Part shown: positions 44,461 through 52,950 of the stretch, piece after piece | Layout of the letters: each line of letters opens with the position of its first letter | Position numbering within the stretch: position 1 is the stretch's first letter | Source: Thermohalobaculum sp039180675 | GTDB lineage: Bacteria > Pseudomonadota > Alphaproteobacteria > Rhodobacterales > Rhodobacteraceae | Assembly: GCA_039180675.1 (NCBI GenBank) | Contig: JBCDDC010000013.1 | Coordinates: 1 to 64,000, forward strand | DNA: 64,000 nt | Direction: 5' to 3' | Position numbers and translations under genes: made by a program | The notes under the pieces: generated by a model | The model's input: the letters and a program-made list of their open reading frames with translations, nothing else | The model's database searches: none | Told to the model about the DNA's origin: nothing

Positions 44461-45537
44461 ATGGAAACCTTTGTTCAGTTTGACCGGGTTCAGAAGAGTT
44501 ATGACGGCGAGACGCTTGTCGTCAAAGACCTGAACCTCTCGATCGGCAAGGGAGAGTTCCTGACGATGCTCGGCCCCTCGGGCTCGGGCAAGACGACCTG
44601 CCTGATGATGCTGGCGGGCTTCGAGACGGCGACCCACGGCGACATCCTGCTGGGCGGCGATCCGATCAACAACATCCCGCCACACAAGCGGGGCATCGGC
44701 ATGGTGTTCCAGAACTATGCGCTGTTCCCGCATATGACGGTGGCGGAGAACCTCTCCTTCCCGCTCGAAGTGCGCAAGATGAGCAAGGCGGACCGTGAGG
44801 CCAAGGTCGCGCGCGCGCTCGACATGGTGCAGATGGGTGCGTTTGGCGGGCGCCGCCCGGCGCAGCTTTCGGGCGGGCAGCAGCAGCGGATCGCCCTGGC
44901 GCGCGCGCTGGTGTTCGATGCGGAACTGGTGCTGATGGACGAGCCGCTCGGCGCGCTCGACAAGCAGCTCCGCGAGCGGATGCAGTACGAGATCAAGCAC
45001 ATCCACGAAAACCTCGGGATCACGGTGGTCTACGTGACCCACGACCAGTCCGAAGCGCTCACGATGTCGGACCGGATCGCCGTCTTCAATGACGGGGTCA
45101 TACAGCAGCTGGCGGATCCCGAGACGCTCTATGAGCGGCCGGAGAACGCTTTCGTCGCGCAGTTCATCGGAGAGAACAACAAACTGGCCGGCAAGGTCAC
45201 CTCGATGAACGGGCGGTCGGCGCGGGTCGCGCTGGACAGCGGTTCCGAGGTCGATGCGCTCGCGGTCAATTGCGGAGGTGTCGGCGAGGCGACGATGCTG
45301 TCGATCCGGCCAGAGCGGGTGGTGATCGGCGACGCGTCCATCCCCAACGCGCTTGAGGGGCAGGTGCTGGAGCTGATCTACCTCGGCGATCACATCCGCT
45401 GCCGCATGAACGTTGCCGGGAACGAGGAATTCATCGTCAAGGTGCCCAACAGCCATGCCCACGCGCTGCTCAGCGTCGGCGAGGTCACCCCGATCGGATG
45501 GCAGACCGACGACTGCCGCGCGCTGGATGCGGCCTGA
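44461..45537 (+). CDS. ABC transporter ATP-binding protein, spermidine/putrescine type
   Basis: 358 residues from the ATG at 44461 with AGGGGG upstream; the frame opens at 44380 but that part overlaps a terminator. Walker A GPSGSGKT, Q loop FQNYALFPHMTV, signature LSGGQQQRIALARAL, Walker B LVLMDEPLGALD, H loop VYVTHDQSEAL, and a C-terminal TOBE domain place it with PotA/UgpC-type importers. No permease or binding protein is encoded next to it in this window, so it is an orphan ATPase or works with subunits encoded elsewhere. A DnaA-box-like TTATCCACA overlaps the region just after its stop. Confidence 0.9.
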   Translation: METFVQFDRVQKSYDGETLVVKDLNLSIGKGEFLTMLGPSGSGKTTCLMMLAGFETATHGDILLGGDPINNIPPHKRGIGMVFQNYALFPHMTVAENLSFPLEVRKMSKADREAKVARALDMVQMGAFGGRRPAQLSGGQQQRIALARALVFDAELVLMDEPLGALDKQLRERMQYEIKHIHENLGITVVYVTHDQSEALTMSDRIAVFNDGVIQQLADPETLYERPENAFVAQFIGENNKLAGKVTSMNGRSARVALDSGSEVDALAVNCGGVGEATMLSIRPERVVIGDASIPNALEGQVLELIYLGDHIRCRMNVAGNEEFIVKVPNSHAHALLSVGEVTPIGWQTDDCRALDAA

Positions 45538-45556
45538 GTTATCCACAGCTTGAAAA

Positions 45557-45580
45557 CGCCCCGCAGGGCGGGTACTTTTA
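45557..45580 (+). terminator. Possible terminator after ABC ATPase gene
   Basis: A 5-bp stem CGCCC/GGGCG with loop CGCA followed by GGTACTTTT, 20 nt after the stop codon. Weak by stem length but well placed. Confidence 0.45.
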
Positions 45581-45624
45581 GGGAACATTGGCGCGGGGAC
45601 GCGCCTGCTGTTTCCTAAGGTTCA

Positions 45625-46377
45625 ATGCGTACGAAGCTGATTGCTCTGCTGGCTATCTGTTTCCCGGCCGTGGCGCTTGCCTGCCCCGAGCCGTCGGAGA
45701 CCGTGTTGTTCCACTCTTGCTGGGGCAAGGCGGAAGCGCAGAGCCTGCTGCTGCCCGAAGAGAGCCCCGTGCCGCAGACCGTCACCGACCGTCTGGTCGT
45801 GACCGGGGGTTATACCGGCAAGGATGTGAGGCTGGAGCAGCGGCCGAACCCCGTTGGGATGTTCATTCACCGCGGCAGGGTGATCAACCCGACGCTCGCG
45901 CGGATGGACGGGGTGGTGATCCTCTCCTCCGATGGGGCTCTCGACATCCAGCACCGCCTCGGTGTGGAGCATGAAGGCGCCCGGTACGATCTGTCGGATG
46001 TTGCTCAGCGCCGGGCGTTTCAGGAGAGCGTGGCCGGGCAGGGCGAGACCGTGTTTCAGAGCCACCTGCTGATTGTCGACGGCACTGTCGACGTGCGGCC
46101 GAGGGAAGACGCGCCCCTTGCGGTCCGGCGTCTGCTTGTCCTCGATGAGCATGGTTTCGGGGTCTATCAGACGCGCACGGCGCTGACGCTGTTCGACGCG
46201 ACGAGGGAGGTCGCCGACGCGATGGCGCCGCGCATGGCCGTCAATCTGGATATGGGGAGCTATGACTACTGTCTGGCGACCCGCGAGGGGATCGAGACGA
46301 ATTGCGGCGTCCTGGCGCGCGAGAACACGCAGAAGCTCTCGAACCTGCTGGTCCTCAGCCTGAAACCTCGGGGGTAG
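45625..46377 (+). CDS. Exported phosphodiester glycosidase-like protein
   Basis: 250 residues with signal peptide MRTKLIALLAICFPAVALA and a Cys pair near the new N-terminus. The middle has PNPVGMFIHRGRVINP and DGVVILSSDG, the C-terminal half has AVNLDMGSYDYCLATREG, resembling the NAGPA/DUF2233 phosphodiester glycosidase fold, in which similar FxNGG/(N)LDGG-type loops carry catalytic acids. The match is partial; the GG pair of the motif reads MGS here. A periplasmic location is expected. Preceded by a possible terminator, so it probably has its own promoter. Confidence 0.55.
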   Translation: MRTKLIALLAICFPAVALACPEPSETVLFHSCWGKAEAQSLLLPEESPVPQTVTDRLVVTGGYTGKDVRLEQRPNPVGMFIHRGRVINPTLARMDGVVILSSDGALDIQHRLGVEHEGARYDLSDVAQRRAFQESVAGQGETVFQSHLLIVDGTVDVRPREDAPLAVRRLLVLDEHGFGVYQTRTALTLFDATREVADAMAPRMAVNLDMGSYDYCLATREGIETNCGVLARENTQKLSNLLVLSLKPRG

Positions 46378-46443
46378 AACGTCAGAACACTGGCATGACG
46401 CGTGGATCCTCCCCATATTTAGCGGGACGGAAGGAGGGAACGT

Positions 46444-46713
46444 ATGTATCTGGTTGTTCTTAGGCTCGTGATCCTGTTCGCGATCCTCTCGGTCATTTAC
46501 ATCGCGCTGTCGGCCTACGCCCGCTATGACGAGCGCAAGAGGCTGCAATCGGAACACTCGGCAGGGGCCGGGGGTGGTCTGAGCCGCGAGGACTATATCG
46601 ACCGGGGCATGGCGGTCTACGAGCGGTCCTGGCAGAAAAAGGCGCTCTATGGGGTCTTCGTCTTTCCCATGGCCGTCGCGGTCGTGCTGATCCTTATCGC
46701 AAACTACTGGTAA
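46444..46713 (+). CDS. Small two-helix membrane protein
   Basis: 89 residues with hydrophobic helices at both ends (about 5-24 and 70-87) and a polar middle containing LSREDYIDRGMAVYERSWQKKA. GGAGGGAACGT precedes the ATG. It is 4 nt from the DUF1523 gene and surely co-transcribed. Function unknown. Confidence 0.75.
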   Translation: MYLVVLRLVILFAILSVIYIALSAYARYDERKRLQSEHSAGAGGGLSREDYIDRGMAVYERSWQKKALYGVFVFPMAVAVVLILIANYW

Positions 46714-46717
46714 GCCA

Positions 46718-47341
46718 ATGAGTTTCTTCACCTATCTGCGCTATGGGTTAGCTGCGACCATGTTCCTGCTCATGGCGGCGTTCTTACATTACTCGCTGCC
46801 TGATCGGGACATCGTGCAGATCGTCGGCACGGAAGTGGTGCGCATGGACAATGTGGAGCGCTCCGACGGCACTGTCGTGAATGTCGATCAGCCAAGGATC
46901 AATGCGGTCTGGCCGGATGGCGCGCCGAGCGTTTACCGCAACGACGATACCGACTGGAGCTGGCCGCCCTATTTCAAGTTCGACAGCGCGAACCTGCAGG
47001 CCGAGGCGCAATCCTATGCCAATCGCGGCGGGACGCGGGACTGGGTGGTGATCCGCCACTATGGCTGGCGGATCCCGATTTTCTCGATGTTTCCGAATGC
47101 GCTCTCCGTCCGCGACGCCGAGGGGCCGGACGAACAGCTCGTACCATGGTTCAACATCGTCCTGATAAGCTTTCTGGTGGTCACGCTGCTGGTGATCCGG
47201 CGGGTCATGATCATCCTATTCGACCGCCATGTGGCGCCGGTCGTCGACAGCATCGATCAGGAATTCGACGAGACGGCGGATGCGCTGTCGGATCGCTACA
47301 GGGGTCTGAAGGGGTGGTTCAGGCGGCTCATGGGCCGCTGA
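46718..47341 (+). CDS. DUF1523 family membrane protein
   Basis: 207 residues: an N-terminal helix, a periplasmic domain with LPDRDIVQIVGTEVVRMD and WPPYFKFDSANLQAEAQSY, GWRIPIFSMFPNALSVRD, and a second helix (FNIVLISFLVVTLLVIRR), then a short cytoplasmic tail. These features match DUF1523, a family of unknown function common in Rhodobacterales. It forms a pair with the preceding small membrane gene. Confidence 0.85.
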   Translation: MSFFTYLRYGLAATMFLLMAAFLHYSLPDRDIVQIVGTEVVRMDNVERSDGTVVNVDQPRINAVWPDGAPSVYRNDDTDWSWPPYFKFDSANLQAEAQSYANRGGTRDWVVIRHYGWRIPIFSMFPNALSVRDAEGPDEQLVPWFNIVLISFLVVTLLVIRRVMIILFDRHVAPVVDSIDQEFDETADALSDRYRGLKGWFRRLMGR

Positions 47342-47372
47342 TCAGTCATTCGCCAAGGTATTGGAGCGACCC

Positions 47373-47987
47373 TCAGGAACAGGAGCTTAGCTGTCCGCGG
47401 TAGCGCGCGGCCTGGCTGGCAACATCGCGGGCAGCGTTTTTCAGCCAAGCCTTCGATTGCCAACCGCCCCGGCGGAACCCGGCATGACCTTCATGGTAGT
47501 TGAGATACTGGTTGAAGGCGTCGAACATGCCGATCCCGTTTGAACGCGCCGTGCGCGCCATGTACCAGCCCACGAAGTCGGCCGCGTCCTCGAAATCGTT
47601 CCGGTCGGCGCCCGAATTGCCGGTGTCCTTGCGATACCAGTCCCAGGTGCCGTCGATGGCCTGGGCATAGCCATAGGCCGACGAGGCACGCCCGGTCGGG
47701 ATCACGCCCGCGAAATAGGTCTTTGGCGGGCGCGCTTCGGCCCTGAAGGAGGATTCGCGCCAGATGATCGCCATCTGGACCTCGATCGGCGCAGACCACT
47801 TCACGGCGCTTTGCTGCGTTGCCGCGAACCATTCCGGACGCTCTGCGAAGATCGCACAGATATCGTCCTGCGACCGCGGGGGACCGCTGTAATCACGCGA
47901 CGACCCACAAGAAATCAGGCTCAGCAGCAGAACTGCCGAAGCAATCGTCTTGAGGGCGGCATTCTTATTCTGCTCGACGCCTGCCAT
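47373..47987 (-). CDS. Lipoprotein lytic transglycosylase (SLT-type)
   Basis: Start is uncertain: the ATG at 47987 gives a lipoprotein signal peptide (AVLLLSLISCGSS, lipidated Cys); a TTG at 48023 lengthens it. About 204 residues. The SLT fold is indicated by MAIIWRESSFRAEARPP with the catalytic Glu, ASSAYGYAQAIDGTWDWYRKDTG, and NQYLNYHEGHAGF near the end. It would cleave peptidoglycan glycan strands from the outer membrane. Convergent with the DUF1523 gene. Confidence 0.85.
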   Translation of the reverse strand: MAGVEQNKNAALKTIASAVLLLSLISCGSSRDYSGPPRSQDDICAIFAERPEWFAATQQSAVKWSAPIEVQMAIIWRESSFRAEARPPKTYFAGVIPTGRASSAYGYAQAIDGTWDWYRKDTGNSGADRNDFEDAADFVGWYMARTARSNGIGMFDAFNQYLNYHEGHAGFRRGGWQSKAWLKNAARDVASQAARYRGQLSSCS

Positions 47988-48167
47988 CACTTTGAAAATA
48001 CTACGAACCGTGCGATGCGGCAAGTCATCGCGTGAATGTGACGATTTCGATGCAATCTCTCCCTATTTCAGTCGCACGCATCGCTATGATGTCTATTTGA
48101 CGCGCTGGACAGGATAGGGCACGCGTTATATGAGCGTGCAGCCTCGATGAGCCCGAGAGGGATGAGT

Positions 48168-48500
48168 ATGGCAATGAGCCGCGATGCAAAGTTCAAGATC
48201 GGACAGATCGTCAAGCACCGGGTACATCCGTTCCGGGGCGTGATCTTCGATGTCGATCCTGAATTCGCCAATACCGAGGAGTGGTGGGAGGCCATCCCCG
48301 AGGAAATCAGGCCCAGCAAGGATCAGCCTTTCTATCATCTCTTCGCCGAGAACGAGACGAGCTATTACGTGGCTTACGTCTCGGAGCAGAACCTGCTGCC
48401 GGACCGCTCTGGCGAGCCGGTCGACCACCCCGAGGTGACGGATTTCTTTGCCGAGCAGGAGGGGGATCACTACCGCTTTAACCGCGGTCAGTGCCACTGA
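48168..48500 (+). CDS. hspQ: HspQ / YccV-like hemimethylated-DNA-binding domain protein
   Basis: Four in-frame ATGs lie close together (48147, 48162, 48168, 48174); GAGG at 48157-48160 is best spaced for 48168, giving 110 residues (MAMSRDAKFKIGQIVKHRVH). The domain has GVIFDVDPEFANTEEWW and the typical FYHLFAENETSYYVAYVSEQNLL. E. coli HspQ is a heat-shock protein and Lon adaptor/substrate regulator; the family was first described as hemimethylated-DNA binding. It runs into the DUF2794 gene with 3 nt between stops. Confidence 0.92.
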   Translation: MAMSRDAKFKIGQIVKHRVHPFRGVIFDVDPEFANTEEWWEAIPEEIRPSKDQPFYHLFAENETSYYVAYVSEQNLLPDRSGEPVDHPEVTDFFAEQEGDHYRFNRGQCH

Positions 48501-48503
48501 GGC

Positions 48504-48845
48504 CTAATCGACGGCCTTGATCAGCTTTCGCTCGAGGATCTTGAGCACGGTCTTCAGATCCTGCCCCCGCTTCAGGGTCTGCCCGTCCATCGCGACAACT
48601 GAGTACGCGCCCTGACGGCGCGCGTCCTTTGGGCGCTTTTCGATCCGAAACATCGGTGTCTCGGCCGCGCGGCGGAAGATCGAGAAAACCGCACAATCGC
48701 GCAGATGATCGATTGCGTAGTCCTTGCCCACGCCGGCGGCGACGAAGCGGCTGTAGAGATCCAGGATGACCATCAACTCCCGCCGGTCGAACGACACCTG
48801 CGGCGGCAGGCTGGCGGGGTGCATTACGACCTGATCACTGCTCAT
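48504..48845 (-). CDS. DUF2794 family protein
   Basis: 113 residues with VSFDRRELMVILDLYSRFVAAG, YAIDHLRDCAVFSIFRRAAE and PMFRIEKRPKDARRQGAYSVV, the pattern of the alphaproteobacterial DUF2794 family. No signal peptide or catalytic motif. It lies downstream of tRNA-Gly on the same strand and is tail-to-tail with hspQ. Function unknown. Confidence 0.88.
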   Translation of the reverse strand: MSSDQVVMHPASLPPQVSFDRRELMVILDLYSRFVAAGVGKDYAIDHLRDCAVFSIFRRAAETPMFRIEKRPKDARRQGAYSVVAMDGQTLKRGQDLKTVLKILERKLIKAVD

Positions 48846-48936
48846 GCGCCGATGTTTGGAAGGCTTTTCGCGAAACGCAAGCCTCTTGTGCCAAGAAACC
48901 GCCCTGAGCGCCTCGATTGCCAGCGAAAAGAGTGAT

Positions 48937-49011
48937 TGGAGCGGGCGATGAGATTCGAACTCACGACCCTAACCTTGGCAAGGTTATGCTCTACCCCTGA
49001 GCTACGCCCGC
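48937..49011 (-). tRNA. tRNA-Gly (GCC)
   Basis: On the minus strand a 75-nt tRNA starts GCGGGCGTAGCTCAGGGG and ends with the matching acceptor, discriminator T and encoded CCA. The anticodon stem TAACC/GGTTA holds TTGCCAA, giving anticodon GCC (glycine). Confidence 0.97.
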
Positions 49012-49156
49012 GTCCTGAGTGGGGCGTATATTGCACTTCCGCCCCGCCGTGGCAAGGGGGAGATTGGCGGATCCCGGCGCCTGAGGCCGGGTTGATTGAG
49101 CGGTTGCCGCACCCCGCCAATCGTGCTTGTTTGAGCCATCAAGCAAGGAGCGAAAA

Positions 49157-50020
49157 ATGGCCGTCAGCGACACTGTTGTCACCTGGTTCGAGGGCACCTG
49201 GCACCGGGGTAATCCGGCGGTGATGAAGGCGGCCGATCATGGCTTGTGGCTCGGCACGCCGGTCTTCGACGGTGCGCGGTTTTTCGAGGGTGTCTCGCCA
49301 GATCTCGACCGTCACATGGCGCGCATCAACCACTCCGCCGAGACGATGGGGATGGAGACGACCCACACGGTCGAGGAGATGATGGCGCTGACCGAAGAGG
49401 GGCTTGCGATGTTCGAGCCCGGCACTGCCGTCTACATCCGCCCGATGTACTGGACGACCGAAGGGGCCGACGCCTCGGTCGTGATGGCCGATGGCGGGTC
49501 GTCGGTCTTCTGCCTGTGCCTTGAGGCGCATCCTATGGTGCAGGAAGGGGCGAGCGTGACCCTGACCCGGACACAGTTTACCCGGCCCAACCTCTCCTCG
49601 GCGCTCACCAATGCGAAGGCGGCCTGCCTTTACCCGAACAATGCCCGGATGCTGCGCGAGGCGAAGAGCAAGGGGTTCATGAATGCGCTTGTCACCGACA
49701 TGCTGGGCAATGTGGCGGAGACGGCGACCTCCAACGTCTTTCTGGCAAAGGATGGCGAGGTTTTCACCCCGATCCCGAACGGGACGTTCCTGAACGGGAT
49801 CACGCGCCAGCGGGTGATCGACCTGCTGCGCGCCGACGGGGTCGCGGTTCACGAGGCGACGCTCGGCTATGGTGATTTCGAAGCGGCGGAAGAGGTCTTC
49901 ATGACCGGCAACATGACCAAGGTGATGCCGGTGACCCAATTCGACGAGGTCCATTACCAGCACGGACCCGTGGCGAAACGGGCCCGTGCGCTTTACTGGG
50001 ACTGGGCGCTTTCCGCCTGA
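49157..50020 (+). CDS. ilvE: Branched-chain amino acid aminotransferase-like enzyme
   Basis: 287 residues from the ATG at 49157, with AAGGAG 7 nt upstream (the frame opens at 49127). Fold-type IV PLP motifs: FDGARFFEG, the PLP lysine in LSSALTNAKAACLYPNNARML, and the loop DMLGNVAETATSNVFLAKDG, TPIPNGTFLNGITRQRVIDL. This matches BCAT/D-amino-acid aminotransferase-like enzymes; the roseobacter-type sequence supports BCAT, with leucine, isoleucine and valine transamination, linking it to the leucine catabolic genes elsewhere in the window. Its stop codon abuts the opgH stop. Confidence 0.88.
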   Translation: MAVSDTVVTWFEGTWHRGNPAVMKAADHGLWLGTPVFDGARFFEGVSPDLDRHMARINHSAETMGMETTHTVEEMMALTEEGLAMFEPGTAVYIRPMYWTTEGADASVVMADGGSSVFCLCLEAHPMVQEGASVTLTRTQFTRPNLSSALTNAKAACLYPNNARMLREAKSKGFMNALVTDMLGNVAETATSNVFLAKDGEVFTPIPNGTFLNGITRQRVIDLLRADGVAVHEATLGYGDFEAAEEVFMTGNMTKVMPVTQFDEVHYQHGPVAKRARALYWDWALSA

Positions 50021-51874
50021 TCAGGCGGCGGCATCCGCCAGAGGTTTTGCCGCTTTCACGAGACGTGGATCTCCCTGGACGCGGCCAATCGGCTCGCTCG
50101 GCGCCACATCGTCTGGCACGGCGCAGAGACCGACGTTGCGCATCCAGGCCCCGAACTTCGGATCGGCGGTGATCACAGCCACCGGGATGGCCAGGATGAG
50201 GCCCGTCACCATCGGTGCCGCCCAAAGGGCAGTGCCCCATCCGGCTCCCACGACGGTTGCCGTCAGCAGCGTGAGGCCAAACAGCGTCTGCGGCCAGAGC
50301 CCGCGGGCCGCATCGCTCCATGTGAGGCGATAAGCATCGCGGTTCTGTCCGTTCCAGGTGATGGTCCGGCCGAACAGAAGCCCGATCAGGAAGAGCGTGA
50401 CGCGAAACGCCACGACGGGGGCGATGAGAATCGAGAAGATCAGTTCGCTCATGCCGCTGATCGCAAAGCGCACCGGTCCGCCGTATCGCGCAACACCGCC
50501 ACGGGTCAGCGCGATATCCAGGAGCCCCATGATCTTCGGCACGAGGCTGACGGCGAACATGATGAAGAACATCGCGATCCCGAAGGCGACGTTGATCTGC
50601 CCGCCCTCGGCGTCGATGAGTTTTGATGCGGCGGCGATCGTCATCAGCATCCAGGCCGGCGCGCCGATATACATCATGATCGCGGCGAAGATCTGGAAGC
50701 GTGACACCGGGCGTAGCCCACGCATGCCGAGAAGGCGCCAGTACTGCATGTTGCCCTGGCACCAGCGCAGGTCGCGCTTGGTGAAGTCCATGAGGGTGGG
50801 TGGATTGTCCTCGTAGCTTTCGCTCTCCACCGGCATGACGCGGACCTCGTAGCTCGCGCGGCGCATCATCGCCGCCTCGACCTGGTCGTGGCTTAGCACA
50901 TGGCCGCCCAGCGGGGGTCGCCCGGGCAGGGTCGGCAGGCGGCAGAAGCGGCGAAAGGGTTTTACCCGGATTAGCGCGTTGTGGCCCCAATAGGGTCCGC
51001 AATCGCCCTGCCACCAGGCAGCGCCCATGGTGAAGCTGCGCATCCCGTGGCGCATGCCGAACTGAAAGATCCGGGCGAAGGCCGACGAGGTGGGTGTGCC
51101 GACCACGAGACTCTGCAGAATGCCGAGCCGTGGATGCGCCTCCATGATCCTTGTCATCCGCACGATCGTCTCACCCGACATCAGACTGTCGCTGTCGAGC
51201 GGCAGGTAGAGGTCGTAGTCCCGGCCCTGGTTGGCGAGAAACTCGCGCACATTGCCGGCCTTGAAGCCGGTGTTGACGGCGCGGCGGCGGTATTGCGCTC
51301 GCGCCCCGCCCAACTCGGCCCGGCGTGCGTGGAAGAGGCGTTCCTCGAGTTCAATCGTATCAGGCTCCGAGCTGTCGGAGAGGACGAAGAAGTCGTAGGC
51401 GAGGCCATGGCCCGTGGCGTTGAGGCTCCGGCGCACTTCGGCCAGCCGGTCATAGGCCCGGTTCGCGTCTTCATTGCGGATCGTCATCGCCACCGCGACG
51501 CGTGTGGTCAGCGTCCCCTCGCCAAGATCCTGAGTGATATGCGGCGCCGCTGCCGCCAGCCCGTTCCGCGAGAAGTGGAGGAGCGCGAACCCGATCACGG
51601 CGTTCCAGAAGCCCATGATCGTCCACGGCGCGCCGATAAAGAAGCAGCCTGCGATGATCAGATCCGAGGTGGCCCATCCACCGACGCTGAACACGTTGAC
51701 CAGGCACCAGGTCAGGGCCGCCAGCGTCGCCAGGTTGATGGCGAGCACGAACGCCCGGCGCCGGGCGAGCGTGAGAAGGCTCTGCACACCCGTTGGCACG
51801 CGGTCGTCCCGCTCTGGTGCGCCCCGCGAGGCGTCAAGCTCTGCAACGGGGACGAAAGTAGTCGTCTCGGTCAT
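50021..51874 (-). CDS. opgH: Periplasmic glucan glucosyltransferase OpgH (MdoH)
   Basis: 617 residues. Two N-terminal helices, then a GT2 cytoplasmic domain with VAVAMTIRNEDANRAYDRL, LPLDSDSLMSGE, WWQGDCGPYWGHNALIR, SHDQVEAAMMRRA and the acceptor motif RDLRWCQGNMQYW, followed by about six C-terminal helices. OpgH polymerises the glucan backbone of osmoregulated periplasmic glucans across the inner membrane. OpgG, usually adjacent, is not in this window; opgC is 4 kb away on the same strand with the MDR/PTPS/GT/MTase cluster between them. Confidence 0.92.
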   Translation of the reverse strand: MTETTTFVPVAELDASRGAPERDDRVPTGVQSLLTLARRRAFVLAINLATLAALTWCLVNVFSVGGWATSDLIIAGCFFIGAPWTIMGFWNAVIGFALLHFSRNGLAAAAPHITQDLGEGTLTTRVAVAMTIRNEDANRAYDRLAEVRRSLNATGHGLAYDFFVLSDSSEPDTIELEERLFHARRAELGGARAQYRRRAVNTGFKAGNVREFLANQGRDYDLYLPLDSDSLMSGETIVRMTRIMEAHPRLGILQSLVVGTPTSSAFARIFQFGMRHGMRSFTMGAAWWQGDCGPYWGHNALIRVKPFRRFCRLPTLPGRPPLGGHVLSHDQVEAAMMRRASYEVRVMPVESESYEDNPPTLMDFTKRDLRWCQGNMQYWRLLGMRGLRPVSRFQIFAAIMMYIGAPAWMLMTIAAASKLIDAEGGQINVAFGIAMFFIMFAVSLVPKIMGLLDIALTRGGVARYGGPVRFAISGMSELIFSILIAPVVAFRVTLFLIGLLFGRTITWNGQNRDAYRLTWSDAARGLWPQTLFGLTLLTATVVGAGWGTALWAAPMVTGLILAIPVAVITADPKFGAWMRNVGLCAVPDDVAPSEPIGRVQGDPRLVKAAKPLADAAA

Positions 51875-51972
51875 ATGGTGGACTTTCTGGCCTTTGCCTG
51901 GATGGACCAGGTTTCGTTTTCCGCTATGGTGCGACGCGCAAGACAGGTTTCAAGTTCCGGACACATCACGAC

Positions 51973-52938
51973 ATGAAGACCCGCGCCCTCACCTACGTGG
52001 CGCCGCATCAGGCTCTGCTCAGCGACTGGGAGGTGCCGGAGATGGGGGAGGGCAAGGTCCGCCTCCGCACGCTCCTCTCCGCACTGTCGCGGGGGACCGA
52101 GAGGCTCATCTTCGAGGGGCGGGTGCCGGAAGGCGAATTTGAGCGGATGCGCGCGCCCTTCCAGCTTGGCGGTTTTCCGTTTCCGGTCGCCTATGGCTAT
52201 TCCGCGGTGAGCCACGTGGAAGAGGGCCCCGCTGACCTGCTGGGGCGCACGGTCTTCTCGCTGAGCCCGCATCAGGAGATTGCCTGTCTGCCCGTGGGCG
52301 CCGTGATCCCGCTGCCCGACGATTTGCCTGCCGAACGCGCCGTGCTCGCCGCCAACATGGAAACCGCGCTCAACGCGATCTGGGATGCGGAGCTTCGGCC
52401 AGGAAGCCGGGTCGCGATTGTCGGGGCGGGACTGCTCGGGTGCCTCATCGCGGGACTCCTGTCGAGGCGCACTGATCTTACGGTTCATGTGGTGGACCTT
52501 TTACCTCAACGCAGTGCAACATTGGCTGACTTTCACGTGAGTTTCATATCAACGACTGAACAATCGGATTCAGTCGAAACCGTCTTTCACACTTCTGCGA
52601 GTGCGGCGGGTCTTCAGTCGGCGATCGACATGCTGGAGTTCGAGGGAACGGTGATCGAATTGAGCTGGTTCGGCGCCGGGCCGGTCGAGATCGATCTTGG
52701 TGGAGCTTTCCACTCCAAGAGGCTGACAATAAAGGCAAGTCAGGTTGGTCATGTCGCGCAATCCCGCCGGGCATCGACCTCGCATAGGCAGCGTCTGAGC
52801 CTCGCTTTGGACGCCCTGCGCGACCCGCGCCTCGACGCGTTTATCACCGAGGAGGTGGCCTTTGACGCGTTGCCGGGCGAATTGTCGCGGTTGCTTGGCC
52901 CGGGGGCGGACGGTATCGCCACCCGGATCCGCTATTGA
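51973..52938 (+). CDS. MDR-family dehydrogenase (BchC-like, no zinc ligands)
   Basis: 321 residues of the medium-chain dehydrogenase fold. The N-terminal part has LSALSRGTERLIF, the variant found in BchC-like members where the catalytic zinc Cys is replaced; the structural-zinc Cys lobe is also absent. The NAD(P) fold has VAIVGAGLLGCLIAGLL (GxGxxG). BchC oxidises a hydroxyethyl group; a similar oxidation or reduction of a side-chain alcohol/ketone is plausible here. It is the first gene of a four-gene cluster, 12 nt before the PTPS-like gene, and divergent from opgH across 98 bp. The ribosome-binding site is weak. Confidence 0.8.
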   Translation: MKTRALTYVAPHQALLSDWEVPEMGEGKVRLRTLLSALSRGTERLIFEGRVPEGEFERMRAPFQLGGFPFPVAYGYSAVSHVEEGPADLLGRTVFSLSPHQEIACLPVGAVIPLPDDLPAERAVLAANMETALNAIWDAELRPGSRVAIVGAGLLGCLIAGLLSRRTDLTVHVVDLLPQRSATLADFHVSFISTTEQSDSVETVFHTSASAAGLQSAIDMLEFEGTVIELSWFGAGPVEIDLGGAFHSKRLTIKASQVGHVAQSRRASTSHRQRLSLALDALRDPRLDAFITEEVAFDALPGELSRLLGPGADGIATRIRY

Positions 52939-52950
52939 AGGAGAGCGCTG

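Noticed and set aside
45539..45547. TTATCCACA, a perfect DnaA-box sequence, as part of a replication origin
   Set aside because: Only one box was seen, with no AT-rich unwinding region or neighbouring dnaA/dnaN/parAB genes; likely a chance 9-mer.
44158..45588. 476-codon minus-strand frame opposite the ABC ATPase
   Set aside because: Antisense shadow with repeated His/Arg/Asp composition and no family features, crossing a strong terminator.
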